Assembly (NCBI GenBank): GCA_026417575.1
Contig: JAOACZ010000119.1
Location: 1-47,150, forward strand
Length of the DNA stretch: 47,150 nt
DNA from: a bacterium
GTDB lineage: Bacteria > Auribacterota > UBA3054 > JAPLST01
Direction: 5' to 3'
Part shown: positions 20,615-29,429 of the stretch, piece by piece
How the letters are laid out: each line of letters starts with the position of its first letter
Position numbering within the stretch: position 1 is the stretch's first letter
Notes under the pieces: generated by a model
The model's database searches: none
What the model saw: only the letters and a program-made list of their open reading frames with translations
Told to the model about the DNA's origin: nothing
Position numbers and translations under genes: made by a program

Positions 20615-22909
20615 TTACTCCTGTCGCTCGAGCGTCACGTCAGTGAACTCAGCCGTCGCCGCTATCTTCCCATATCCCATGTGCACTAGCACAACCGGCT
20701 GTCCGTCTACATTGTTGGTAAAAATACGCTCCCGTCGCTGCCACTGCTCATGTTGTGACAGCCATACTAGTTCAACGTCTTGCTGAGGCGGTAAGTGGAC
20801 AGCTACCCGTCCTCCCAATACCTTTGAATGATCCGCTCTGCCTACCGTGCGTGCAGCCGCACTAAGCCGATACACCCCCCCAGACACTAATGCTCCGGCT
20901 ACGTGCTGCTTTACCCCTCGCATCTCACCTGACGCACTCTCTATGCGCACTGCCCTATTTACCACCTTGATCGTATTTGTCTCGTCATTCACCCTTCCCC
21001 AAAAATCCCAGAAAGTCAGCCCAAGTGTGAACTCGTGGTTCCGCACCAAATTGGGCCGTTTTTCCCCTGCCCCATAACTGTACACACTCCACCCAAACAC
21101 GTACTGACCTCGCTGCAGTTCCCAAAACGCAGGGATACCATACCTCGTCCGGTACTGAAAGCCGCGATAAGCTTTTGCATCCACATACCACAACTCTGTT
21201 CGCATCCTTATGTTCGTCACTACTGTGAATGCTTTCTCACGAGCTATAGACCCGTCAAAAATTCGTCGCGCTAACGCGTGCACTGGCATGCGATTCGGGT
21301 TGTATGATAGCGCCGCATCCGCGACAGCTACTAATCCCGCCTGCTCAAAATCTGAGCTCTTCTGCGCAAATACACACCTGATGTCGGGCCGCCCATAAAA
21401 TAGTGGCATCCCGAAACGCGTGTTGTATCGCGACTCCTCATGCGCAGGATCGTACATAAAGTACGCCGTGCCTCCGTGCGGTGTGTGCCCAGCAATATAC
21501 TTGAACATCTCGTCATACGCAACGTCAAACTGTTGCCGCGCACGCCCTTCTGAAAGATGTCCGACTAGCACGCAAAACACGCTGTGTGCAGCCATTACAA
21601 CAATCGCTAACACTACTGCCCCACGCCGTAACCAACCTAACCAACCAGGGCTAATTCCCCCAGTTCTCGCTACAATCAGACCAATACCCACCATTATCGC
21701 CGCGCGCATAGCCACATCCCCCGGCAAAAAGTACCGCACTTGTGGACTCGACCAGGGAATGTAAATCATGCAGTAACCTAACCACATCACCACAAAAACT
21801 ATTAACCACGCCACTGACCTGCGCAGCCACTCGTCAGAAAAATTCCGGAATCTCCACCTCCCACTCAACCCCAACGCCATCAACACCACGAACACACTCG
21901 GTACTGTTTGCGCGTAATATCCTGCAATGTGTGCCAAACCTTTTACCACATTCCTGCCCGCAAGCGAGTACACTGCCGTTCCCCCTTGATCATAGTGCCT
22001 CGGTATCAGCGCGTACTCCCGCACCATCACCACAAGTCCGATCACGATAACTCCGCTCAACCATGCTGTCCTTCCTAGCGCCTTGCCCACACCTAACGGC
22101 GACGCCCATGCCAGCACCGCTAGGCTCACGACATATATACCTACAAATGCAACAGCCGTTTCCTTCACTGTCGATGCCATTAGCGCGCTCACAACCCCTA
22201 TCAGCATCAGTAGCGCCTTGCCATACCACTGTTCCCACGTCTTCCTGAATAAAATCCGCTCAAGCACCCACAACACCCCAATCCCTCCCGCTATCATAAA
22301 TGGTTCACACTTGCCTAGCGTGTAGTAATTTTCAACAAAAGACGGCGCAGTAAGTGATGCCGCCACCGCGCACAGCCCCAGTAACCGAGACCCACTTGCC
22401 CTCCCCACTAGGTAAAACAAACCTACCATCGTTGCCGACAGAATCATCCCGTTCAGATACCAATACTGCGCCCACGCTCGTACCGTAAAAAACGCCGGCA
22501 AATGTACAAGAATTTCTCCCGGCCGCACACTCGTGGGATCGTTGTCGATGTACAGCCATGTGCGCGGCTCTAACCACCGAATCTCGCGATACGAACGATA
22601 CACGTTCGCGCAATCTAGAATGCTTAGTCGGGAATCCTCTAGCACCGGCCACACCGCCAACCAACTCCCTGCCACTACGATAACGTATCCCAGCACCGCT
22701 CCCCACTTCCTACCCACACCGTGCCATACTCCCCTTACCCAGTCTACAGCACGAACCGCAACAGCCCGCGCATGCAGCCACGCCACTGCACACCACACCC
22801 CACCACCTCGCTGCCGCTGTACTCTACGCACTACTATCGTAGCTACTATTCCTAAAGCCAGTGCGACTGCCACAATTTCCACAAACAAACCTTCCACGAA
22901 CGCCTTCAT
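20615..22909 (-). CDS. Polytopic membrane protein, GT-C glycosyltransferase-like, with C-terminal carbohydrate-binding-like domain
   Basis: A 764-residue protein (from the ATG at 22909; an in-frame GTG at 22945 would add 12). It has an N-terminal membrane anchor, then about 10 further hydrophobic segments to residue ~470, then a soluble region. After the second segment an acidic loop (VLEDSRLSILDCANVY) sits where GT-C enzymes such as ArnT and PMTs carry their catalytic acid, and ENYYTLGKCEPFM is a loop I associate with such proteins. The last ~145 residues form a beta-sandwich-like domain (VRNHEF...SGGVYRLSAA...FTDVTLERQ) closely related to the C-terminus of the protein at 26785-27528. Predicted: transfer of a lipid-linked sugar on the outer face of the membrane. 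It is the last gene of the operon. Function is inferred. Confidence 0.7.
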   Translation of the reverse strand: MKAFVEGLFVEIVAVALALGIVATIVVRRVQRQRGGGVWCAVAWLHARAVAVRAVDWVRGVWHGVGRKWGAVLGYVIVVAGSWLAVWPVLEDSRLSILDCANVYRSYREIRWLEPRTWLYIDNDPTSVRPGEILVHLPAFFTVRAWAQYWYLNGMILSATMVGLFYLVGRASGSRLLGLCAVAASLTAPSFVENYYTLGKCEPFMIAGGIGVLWVLERILFRKTWEQWYGKALLMLIGVVSALMASTVKETAVAFVGIYVVSLAVLAWASPLGVGKALGRTAWLSGVIVIGLVVMVREYALIPRHYDQGGTAVYSLAGRNVVKGLAHIAGYYAQTVPSVFVVLMALGLSGRWRFRNFSDEWLRRSVAWLIVFVVMWLGYCMIYIPWSSPQVRYFLPGDVAMRAAIMVGIGLIVARTGGISPGWLGWLRRGAVVLAIVVMAAHSVFCVLVGHLSEGRARQQFDVAYDEMFKYIAGHTPHGGTAYFMYDPAHEESRYNTRFGMPLFYGRPDIRCVFAQKSSDFEQAGLVAVADAALSYNPNRMPVHALARRIFDGSIAREKAFTVVTNIRMRTELWYVDAKAYRGFQYRTRYGIPAFWELQRGQYVFGWSVYSYGAGEKRPNLVRNHEFTLGLTFWDFWGRVNDETNTIKVVNRAVRIESASGEMRGVKQHVAGALVSGGVYRLSAAARTVGRADHSKVLGGRVAVHLPPQQDVELVWLSQHEQWQRRERIFTNNVDGQPVVLVHMGYGKIAATAEFTDVTLERQE

Positions 22910-22913
22910 CGCT

Positions 22914-23693
22914 CTAACAACCGCTGCTCTCCAAGCCGTCAACACCGCTCATCGTCGGCTTACGACCAACCAACAAAATAGAACTTCCCACTGGCATGCT
23001 CACACCATAACGCACGAAAAAATTGTCCGCACGCGCCAGACCAAGCAATATCCTGTTAAGCCATGCCGGCAGCGGTTGCAAGTCAGATTCCTCCTCGTGG
23101 TAACCGTTCCTTACGCGCTCCCTCCACTTACGTGCCAGCGCCACAAAAAAGAGCCACCACAGCCGGTAACAGTTTCCTATCACTTCAAATCCACCCCCAC
23201 ACGCTAACTGAGCCGCACTCTTTCGTGTATACCGACGTCGTGTCATCACCACCTCATCGTGTGCTCGTCGCAAACACTCAAAGGCCGGTAGATGCAGAAT
23301 CACCATCCCCCCTGGCACCAGTGCCGCGTAAAACTTACGCATCACCGCTACATCATCAGCCACTCCCATGTGATACAATACATCTAAACATACTATCACG
23401 TCGAATGCACTCTCGCGCGGCTCCCACGTGTTCAAATCTTCACATGTAACCTCAGACAACCCCCGCTGACGACAGTACGCAACAGCCCGCTCCGAGCCAT
23501 CTATCCCCACTACCTCCCCAACCTCGCGTAACATCTGTAACATGCCTCCCGTCCCGCACCCCGCGTCAAGTATGCGCAGCCTCCGCCCCTCTGCCACTCG
23601 TCTCACATGCCACATCACTACCTCCCGCAAAGCCACGTACCACCAGTGCTCCCCTTCCAACGCATACATCCGTTCATATTCAGCCGCCTGCAT
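22914..23693 (-). CDS. SAM-dependent methyltransferase (class I)
   Basis: A 259-residue class I methyltransferase. The N-terminus (YERMYALEGEHWWYVALREVV) is typical of a group found in surface-polysaccharide clusters. Motif I is ILDAGCGTGGML (~41-52), the acidic residue after strand 2 is in VGIDGSE, and motif IV is VIVCLDVLYHMG. The C-terminal hydrophobic stretch may contact the membrane. GGAGAAGG lies 5 bases before the ATG. The start overlaps the upstream glycosyltransferase by 14 bases. The likely substrate is a sugar or lipid-linked intermediate of the same operon. Confidence 0.88.
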   Translation of the reverse strand: MQAAEYERMYALEGEHWWYVALREVVMWHVRRVAEGRRLRILDAGCGTGGMLQMLREVGEVVGIDGSERAVAYCRQRGLSEVTCEDLNTWEPRESAFDVIVCLDVLYHMGVADDVAVMRKFYAALVPGGMVILHLPAFECLRRAHDEVVMTRRRYTRKSAAQLACGGGFEVIGNCYRLWWLFFVALARKWRERVRNGYHEEESDLQPLPAWLNRILLGLARADNFFVRYGVSMPVGSSILLVGRKPTMSGVDGLESSGC

Positions 23694-24642
23694 GCTCGCC
23701 TTCTCCCGCTTCCACTCGCGGATACGCCGCCCGTATCACGTACTGCGGCTTCTTGTTCTGCGACAGGAAAATTCGCCCTACGTACTCACCAATCATTCCC
23801 ATGGCCATTAGCTGAACCCCCGAAAATAGCGTCAACAACACAATCGTCATCGCCCATCCCACCGGCAAGCTCGGATTCGTAAACTTCTCAACCACCGTAT
23901 AACACCCGATCCCTAATCCCACCAGCGCTACCAAAGAACCACTCACCATCGCTACCCGCAGAGGCACGATCGAAAAATTTGTAAACATGTTCAGCCACAG
24001 CGATATTAGCTTTCTCAACGTGTATCCTGAACGACCGTGTGCCCGCGCATGGTGCTCCACCGCCACCCGCCCTATCCGCGACGTCGTGCGTAAAATTAGT
24101 CCATCAATATATGGAAACGGCTGGTCATATTTCACCACCTCCCGCACCAAAAACCGATTCATTACTTTAAAACTCGATAAGTATAAGTCCCGCGGCTTCC
24201 CCAGCATCATCGTTGCCACCCAGTCGTTAAACTTGCTCCCCACATTCCGCCACCACGCATGCTGCTTCTTCTCGTAATACGTGTATATCACATCTACATC
24301 GCTCCCTCGGATCGCTTCCACCAGCTTTCTCACCTCGCTCACCGGATTCTGAAAGTCATCATCCATGATCACTACATACTCCCCGCCTACCTGATTCAAC
24401 CCTGCCATGACTGCGTTGTGCTCACCCACGTTCTTTGCTAAGGAATAAAACGCCACAATCTCACGATGCGCCTCATGCAGCTGCCGACATATCTCCTCCG
24501 AATTATCCCGCGAACCATCATTCACTAACACAACCTCAAGCCGATATGTCCCCCCCAACGTCCCAATCAGCTCCTCTACCAATCTCCCAATCGTTGCTGC
24601 CCCATTGTACACCGGGATCACGATCGACACAAACGGTCTCAT
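23680..24642 (-). CDS. Polyprenyl-phosphate glycosyltransferase (ArnC/GtrB-like GT2)
   Basis: A 320-residue GT2 enzyme with the full architecture of ArnC/GtrB: catalytic domain (VSIVIPVYNGAATIG; VLVNDGSRDNS; VIMDDDFQNPV metal motif), an amphipathic region, then two C-terminal membrane helices (~228-250 and ~262-288, ending GEYVGRIF). It should transfer a sugar from a nucleotide donor to undecaprenyl phosphate on the cytoplasmic side. Strong GGAGGGGAG ribosome site; the ATG overlaps the aminotransferase stop by 4 bases. With the aminotransferase upstream and the polytopic protein downstream it mirrors ArnB-ArnC-ArnT. Confidence 0.9.
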   Translation of the reverse strand: MRPFVSIVIPVYNGAATIGRLVEELIGTLGGTYRLEVVLVNDGSRDNSEEICRQLHEAHREIVAFYSLAKNVGEHNAVMAGLNQVGGEYVVIMDDDFQNPVSEVRKLVEAIRGSDVDVIYTYYEKKQHAWWRNVGSKFNDWVATMMLGKPRDLYLSSFKVMNRFLVREVVKYDQPFPYIDGLILRTTSRIGRVAVEHHARAHGRSGYTLRKLISLWLNMFTNFSIVPLRVAMVSGSLVALVGLGIGCYTVVEKFTNPSLPVGWAMTIVLLTLFSGVQLMAMGMIGEYVGRIFLSQNKKPQYVIRAAYPRVEAGEGEHAGG

Positions 24643-25745
24643 GCAGCACTCCCCTCCTGCTCAGAAAACGCTCGTACCGCCTCGCTCACCTTTTCTCTCT
24701 CTTCTTCAGTCAGTTCAGCAAACATGGGCAAAGATAAAATCTCTCCCGCAATCCGTTCCGTCACCCGCAACGCCATGCTCGCAAAATGCCGGTAGGCTGG
24801 TTGCTTATGCACCGGCACCGGATAGTGAATCGCTGTCCCAACACCGTGCGCCTTAAGCCATGCCGCTAGCGCATCTCGTCGTCTCGACCGTATCACATAA
24901 AGGTGATAAACGTGCTCACAATCCTCACGTACCTGTGGTACGCACACGTACTCTCGAAGCCTTGCCGTGTACCCCTCTGCGTGCTCCCGCCGTCTCCGAT
25001 TCCAACTGTCCACATACCTCAGTTTCAGCCGCAATATCGCCGCCTGTAGTTCATCAAGCCGCGAATTCGTCCCGTGCTCGCTACTGACGTACCGCTCTTT
25101 CCATCCGTATTGCCGTAACAGCCGCACTCGCTCGGCTACGTCACGGTCATTCGTCACCACCGCACCCCCATCCCCAAGCCCACCAAGATTCTTCGTGGGA
25201 TAAAAACTAAATGCCCCACAATCCCCCCACGTCCCCACCCGTCGGCCCGCACATACCGCGCCGTGCGCTTGCGCACAATCCTCAACCACTCGCAATCCGT
25301 GCCTTCTCGCTATCTCCATCAGCGCAGGCATGTTCGCAGGATGCCCATACAAATGCACCGGCACAATTGCCCGCGTCCTCGCCGTAACCGCACGTGCGCA
25401 CGCCTCTACGTCCATTGTATAACTTCTTTCATCAACGTCCACCAAAATCGGTCTAGCGCCCGCATTCACAATCCCGACTACCGTCGCAACTGCAGTGTGT
25501 GCTACCGTGATGACCTCGTCCCCTGGCCCTATCCCTAATGCCCGCAATGCTAACGTGATCGCGTCCGTCCCCGACGCCACACCCACGCACGCATCCCCTC
25601 CTACCCACCTCGCAAATTCAGACTCAAACGCCTCTACCTCAGGCCCAAGAATGTACCACCCACTCCGCACCACGCGTCTCAATGCACCCTCTAACCCCTC
25701 CGCAATCCCAGCGTGATGCCGCTGCAAATCAACCACCGGAATCAT
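24639..25745 (-). CDS. DegT/DnrJ/EryC1/StrS (ArnB/WecE-type) sugar aminotransferase
   Basis: A 368-residue PLP enzyme. It begins MIPVVDLQRHH, has GVASGTDAITLALRA, VEDCAQAHGA, and the PLP Lys in FSFYPTKNLGGLGDGG (Lys185). It should transfer an amino group from glutamate to a keto-sugar nucleotide made by a dehydrogenase or dehydratase. The ATG at 25745 is preferred over an in-frame GTG at 25766 because family members begin with this motif and GGAAGAGG sits right before it. It overlaps the SDR gene by 17 bases. Confidence 0.92.
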   Translation of the reverse strand: MIPVVDLQRHHAGIAEGLEGALRRVVRSGWYILGPEVEAFESEFARWVGGDACVGVASGTDAITLALRALGIGPGDEVITVAHTAVATVVGIVNAGARPILVDVDERSYTMDVEACARAVTARTRAIVPVHLYGHPANMPALMEIARRHGLRVVEDCAQAHGAVCAGRRVGTWGDCGAFSFYPTKNLGGLGDGGAVVTNDRDVAERVRLLRQYGWKERYVSSEHGTNSRLDELQAAILRLKLRYVDSWNRRRREHAEGYTARLREYVCVPQVREDCEHVYHLYVIRSRRRDALAAWLKAHGVGTAIHYPVPVHKQPAYRHFASMALRVTERIAGEILSLPMFAELTEEEREKVSEAVRAFSEQEGSAA

Positions 25746-26748
25746 CCCTCTTCCAATACTGCTCACGATGCCTTCGGTAAAACGCTAACGTGCGGCTTAG
25801 CCCTTCCCTCAGTCGCACCTGAGGTTCCCACCCCGTCGCCTCACGAAACGCTCGGTAGTCTCCATAATAGTCCCCGATGTCGATCCGCTTCCGATCCGCA
25901 GGAAACGGTACAAGACGATAGGTCCCCCCTCCGTTAATATCAATTAGCAACTCCGCTAACTCTTTCAGTGACACGACCTCCGTACTCCCTAGGTTGAAGA
26001 AACGCCCATAACATTCCCCCGTTCTCCCAGCTATCAACAACGCCTCTACCACATCATCAACGAAGTTAAAATCCCGCCGCTGTTCCCCATCCCCATACAC
26101 CTCAATCGCTTCACCCTCTATCACGCGTCGCAACCATACTCCTAAAAATGTCTGCCGAGCGTCCTTTACCCTCATCCGCGGCCCATACGTGTTCGTCAGC
26201 CGCAACGACACGGTTTTCAAATCGTACACATGATGGTAAAGAATGTGATACCATTCCCCCGCCATCTTGTTTATCCCATTCACGTCCGTCGGCTGCAGTA
26301 AATGTCGCTCGTCCACCGGCAAATACTGCGGCTTCCCATAAATCTGTCTCGTACTCGCGTATACCACCACGACATCGGGATTATGATGCCGACACGCCTC
26401 TAAAAGCGACAGTTGTGCTGTACAGTTAATCTCCAAATCCGTGAATGGATCGATCATCGAATCTAAGTGACTTGTCTGCCCAGCTAAGTTAAAAATAACA
26501 TCCCGACCCTGCACCAAATACGCCATCGACGACCGGTCACGAATATCTGCGATGTTCAAGCAAACCCGATCGACTATCTCTGCTAAGTTGAACAAGTTCC
26601 CACCATACTGCGGAATAAGACTATCAACAATCGTTACCCTCGCCCCTGCGCTCACAAGCCAATGCGCCAGGTTCGAACCAATAAACCCGGCTCCCCCAGT
26701 GATCAAAACATTCCTTCCGCGGTACGCTTCTGCCTCCGCACGCCTCAT
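25729..26748 (-). CDS. NAD-dependent epimerase/dehydratase with Asn in place of catalytic Tyr
   Basis: A 339-residue extended SDR. The NAD-binding motif LITGGAGFIGSN and the YAST strand are normal, but the YxxxK motif reads NGINK (in QPTDVNGINKMAGE): the Lys is kept and Tyr is replaced by Asn (codon AAT). I recall a related subgroup carrying the same DVNGINK motif, so this may be a family trait and not a defect. The fold suggests action on a UDP- or dTDP-hexose that feeds the aminotransferase next door. TTG (26757), GTG (26751) and ATG (26748) are all in frame; ATG is chosen. Confidence 0.85.
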   Translation of the reverse strand: MRRAEAEAYRGRNVLITGGAGFIGSNLAHWLVSAGARVTIVDSLIPQYGGNLFNLAEIVDRVCLNIADIRDRSSMAYLVQGRDVIFNLAGQTSHLDSMIDPFTDLEINCTAQLSLLEACRHHNPDVVVVYASTRQIYGKPQYLPVDERHLLQPTDVNGINKMAGEWYHILYHHVYDLKTVSLRLTNTYGPRMRVKDARQTFLGVWLRRVIEGEAIEVYGDGEQRRDFNFVDDVVEALLIAGRTGECYGRFFNLGSTEVVSLKELAELLIDINGGGTYRLVPFPADRKRIDIGDYYGDYRAFREATGWEPQVRLREGLSRTLAFYRRHREQYWKRDDSGG

Positions 26749-26784
26749 CACGTACAAATACCTGTTACTCGAAACATTCCTACC

Positions 26785-27528
26785 CTACTGCAACCTCTCC
26801 AGCACAATGTCAGTAAACTCTCCCGTCGTAGCAACGTTCCCATATCCCAAATGCGCATATACCGTCGCTACCCCATCCACTACATTCGTAAAAATCAGCT
26901 CTCTCCGCCACCACTGATTGTACTCCGTCATCCACACAATTTCAAACTCCTTCTGTGGTTGTAAGTAAAACGCCACCCGGCCCCCAAAAAGCGTGTTGGT
27001 GTCATGCCCCGCCAACGAGCGCACTGCCGCACTTAAACGATACACACCCCCAGACACCACGCGTGCCAACTGTTGTACCCCTACCTGCCTCTTGTCAGGA
27101 TTCTCAATCCGCAATACGTTGCGCACACCCGTCGGCCCAGGTACTTTCACCACCTTGATCAAATACGGATACAACTTCGCATCTCGCCAGAACGTCCAGT
27201 TCGCTATCCCAGACGAAAAATCTCCATTTTTGAGCAACGACTCTACCCCTCCCCGCCCTGGCGACGTCCTGACCACCCTCGTTCTCTCCACCGTAGCCGT
27301 TCCCACGTCGTTAATTCCAGAAACTCGCACTGATGGCACCTGTGCGGACGTGGGCACCGTCGCTTCTTTTTTCGCTATCTCCGGCTGTGGCACCACCTCT
27401 GCTATCTGTGCTCGTCGCTGCGCATCTAGCTGACGCGGTTGGTACCAATAGCGCCATACGAATAACCCAACAATTATCACAATAACCAAAACCTGGAACT
27501 CAATAAACAATAACGTGCGTACGGTCAT
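26785..27528 (-). CDS. Single-pass membrane protein with carbohydrate-binding-like domain
   Basis: A 247-residue protein of unknown function. One N-terminal membrane segment (FIEFQVLVIVIIVGLFVWRYW, ~8-27) is followed by a charged, low-complexity linker (~28-95). A C-terminal beta-sandwich-like domain starts LLKNGDFSSGIANW, a hallmark of the CBM4/9-type carbohydrate-binding fold. This domain is a clear paralogue of the C-terminus of the polytopic protein at 20615-22909 (shared SGGVYRLSAA, GGRVA, IFTN.VDG, GYG, EFTD..LER). The ATG at 27528 follows AGGAGA by 6 bases, which decides it over an upstream in-frame codon at 27558. It probably exposes the domain outside the cytoplasm. Confidence 0.75.
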   Translation of the reverse strand: MTVRTLLFIEFQVLVIVIIVGLFVWRYWYQPRQLDAQRRAQIAEVVPQPEIAKKEATVPTSAQVPSVRVSGINDVGTATVERTRVVRTSPGRGGVESLLKNGDFSSGIANWTFWRDAKLYPYLIKVVKVPGPTGVRNVLRIENPDKRQVGVQQLARVVSGGVYRLSAAVRSLAGHDTNTLFGGRVAFYLQPQKEFEIVWMTEYNQWWRRELIFTNVVDGVATVYAHLGYGNVATTGEFTDIVLERLQ

Positions 27529-27536
27529 CTTCTCTC

Positions 27537-28307
27537 CTAAAAGCGGATTGGTGCACACACAAGGTCGTTTTCCTCACTTATGTACACATTTTCCTTCAAC
27601 AAGTTGAACACTCCTACGTCTCGTTCTGCTGATGCTCCAGACCGTCGCTCTCGGATCTGTGTCGCAAAAGCTTCATAATCTGCTCCCCCACCTGCCACCT
27701 CTCCTCCCAATCTCCTCCTCTCACGGCTGCCCATACTGTATGCCTCTAAGTCGTCAGGATTAATAACACATCGTTTCACCCGTGCCGCAATCACCGGTGA
27801 TACCGGCGCGTAGGGCTGCCGCTCGCCCTTCACCGTATACTCCAGCAACATCGTCACTCTCAGGACTCGCGCCACCGAACCATCCCCTGGCTGGCAACAC
27901 ACCGGGTATGCGCGAAACGTGAGTACACGAAAACCTTCAAGCTCTCGGTATCCCACAAACTCTACTAAACTCGCCGGATAACGTTTCGCACTCCACACCC
28001 TTGGCCTCGTACGCGTGTACATATGGTACACACCACGGTACCCCTGTGTCTCAGCTCTCACCCGTGATCGCACATACACTGCCCCCTTCGGCACTAATAC
28101 GTTGAAGAACACTGCCGGCAAGATCGGTGCACCGGCTTCGTGCTCAATGTACTTGCATGCAGGATCGTTGTACCGAAATAACGTCATCGTACCCCGCGCT
28201 TCCATCCTTAGCCGCGTCGGGTCAAAATGAATCGTTATCTCCTTCGTCTCGGCACCTAGACACACCCCGCAGATAACGCTTACCGCAAGCCCCCACTTCG
28301 TAATCAT
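27537..28307 (-). CDS. Secreted protein resembling a C25 (gingipain) peptidase propeptide
   Basis: A 256-residue protein with a signal peptide (MITKWGLAVSVICGVCLGA). The body resembles gingipain-family propeptides: GAPILPAVFFNVLVPKGAV, later YPASLVEFVGYRELEGFRVL and an AYPVCCQPGDG...RVTMLLEYTV stretch, matching the usual LP..., FP..., R..RG.R.L..Y P pattern. No catalytic His/Cys peptidase domain follows; the protein ends about where that domain would begin. It is therefore a stand-alone propeptide-like module or a remnant. The assignment rests on remembered family patterns. GTGGAGG lies before the ATG. It is encoded among envelope proteins in the operon. Confidence 0.5.
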   Translation of the reverse strand: MITKWGLAVSVICGVCLGAETKEITIHFDPTRLRMEARGTMTLFRYNDPACKYIEHEAGAPILPAVFFNVLVPKGAVYVRSRVRAETQGYRGVYHMYTRTRPRVWSAKRYPASLVEFVGYRELEGFRVLTFRAYPVCCQPGDGSVARVLRVTMLLEYTVKGERQPYAPVSPVIAARVKRCVINPDDLEAYSMGSRERRRLGGEVAGGGADYEAFATQIRERRSGASAERDVGVFNLLKENVYISEENDLVCAPIRF

Positions 28308-28364
28308 AACGCCTCCACTCTTGTTTTATCACTCGTCACACAATATTTCCCCCAACGTGTGACT

Positions 28365-29429
28365 TTACTCCTGTTCTTTTTCTTCTGCTTCCAAGATGTC
28401 AGCTATCGTTACTTTCCTCGCTCCCGTTGTCGAGGAAACAAACTGCTCCGACACGCTCAGCGCCGTCACGATGTCTCGCACCAGCGCCCGCTGCTCTCGT
28501 ACCACTTTCGCTGCTCGGACTGGAGGTACCTCCGGACGAGGCTCCGCTGTAACCGACGGGACTGTCGTCACACGTCGCGGTACTGCTGCCCTCACGTGTT
28601 TTTGCGTCTCTCCTCCTTTGTTCTCAGCCTCCGCCACCGCAGAAACATTCCACACGGTCATATTCGTTTCTTGTTCTCCTCTCACTCCCGTCGCGTCCCT
28701 ACCTACCGGCTGGGCCCCAGGCAGCCTCGGATCTGCAACTTCTACCATACTGCGCCTATCCCCTAACGCAATCTTGTTCTCTTCCCTCTGCTCTCCTCCC
28801 TCACAACCCCGCGCAGTTTCAGTTCCTTGCACACTCACTGTCGAAAACAACGCTGCAAGTTCGTCCAACGTCAATCCCTCACTAACCCCCGTTCCCACGT
28901 CGCTCCTCTCATTCGCTCTCATTTGCGCATTGCTCACCCTCGCACCAGACCTGAAAACCACTGTTTGCCGATGCACGCTTGCCGTGCTTACTCTCTCCTC
29001 CCTCACAACCGTCCGTGGAGCACTTTTACGATCAGCCTGTACAGCTTGCCCTGTAAACGCCTGCGTACGCACAAACGCTGTCAACGCCCGATCATCAATC
29101 GATGGTGGAGGCGGCACCTCTTCAAATCCACTAGCCTCGCCTCCCATCAACTTCGTTCCCGACGCCTCACCCCCTCTTTCGACCTCTTCACGGTCCCTTC
29201 TCAACTCGACCAGAGCCTCAATCTTATACAACGAGGCCTGCTGCTTCTGTACGACGCGGTTGATCTCTTCAATGTCACTTCGTATCTCACGTAGCTCCTG
29301 CCGAATAGGCCGCAATTCATCTTCATAGCCGCCTGCCCCCAATCCTCGGACTCGTACCCACATGTGCACGGTAAAAGCTAAAGTGCACCCCACAATCACA
29401 TACAAAAGCAAAGATGACCCACCTCTCAT
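28365..29429 (-). CDS. Membrane-anchored coiled-coil protein of unknown function
   Basis: I do not recognise this 354-residue protein. It has an N-terminal membrane helix (LLLYVIVGCTLAFTVHMWV, ~7-25) and a charged coiled coil (~35-85, ELRPIRQELREIRSDIEEINRVVQ). A long low-complexity, probably disordered region rich in Arg, Glu, Thr and Val follows, then a short predicted helix at the C-terminus (TIADILEAEEKEQE). It is likely anchored in the inner membrane with its body outside. The ATG overlaps the xylB stop by 4 bases, with a strong AGGAGAAGGAG. A structural or scaffold role for the downstream envelope machinery is possible but unsupported. Confidence 0.7.
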   Translation of the reverse strand: MRGGSSLLLYVIVGCTLAFTVHMWVRVRGLGAGGYEDELRPIRQELREIRSDIEEINRVVQKQQASLYKIEALVELRRDREEVERGGEASGTKLMGGEASGFEEVPPPPSIDDRALTAFVRTQAFTGQAVQADRKSAPRTVVREERVSTASVHRQTVVFRSGARVSNAQMRANERSDVGTGVSEGLTLDELAALFSTVSVQGTETARGCEGGEQREENKIALGDRRSMVEVADPRLPGAQPVGRDATGVRGEQETNMTVWNVSAVAEAENKGGETQKHVRAAVPRRVTTVPSVTAEPRPEVPPVRAAKVVREQRALVRDIVTALSVSEQFVSSTTGARKVTIADILEAEEKEQE

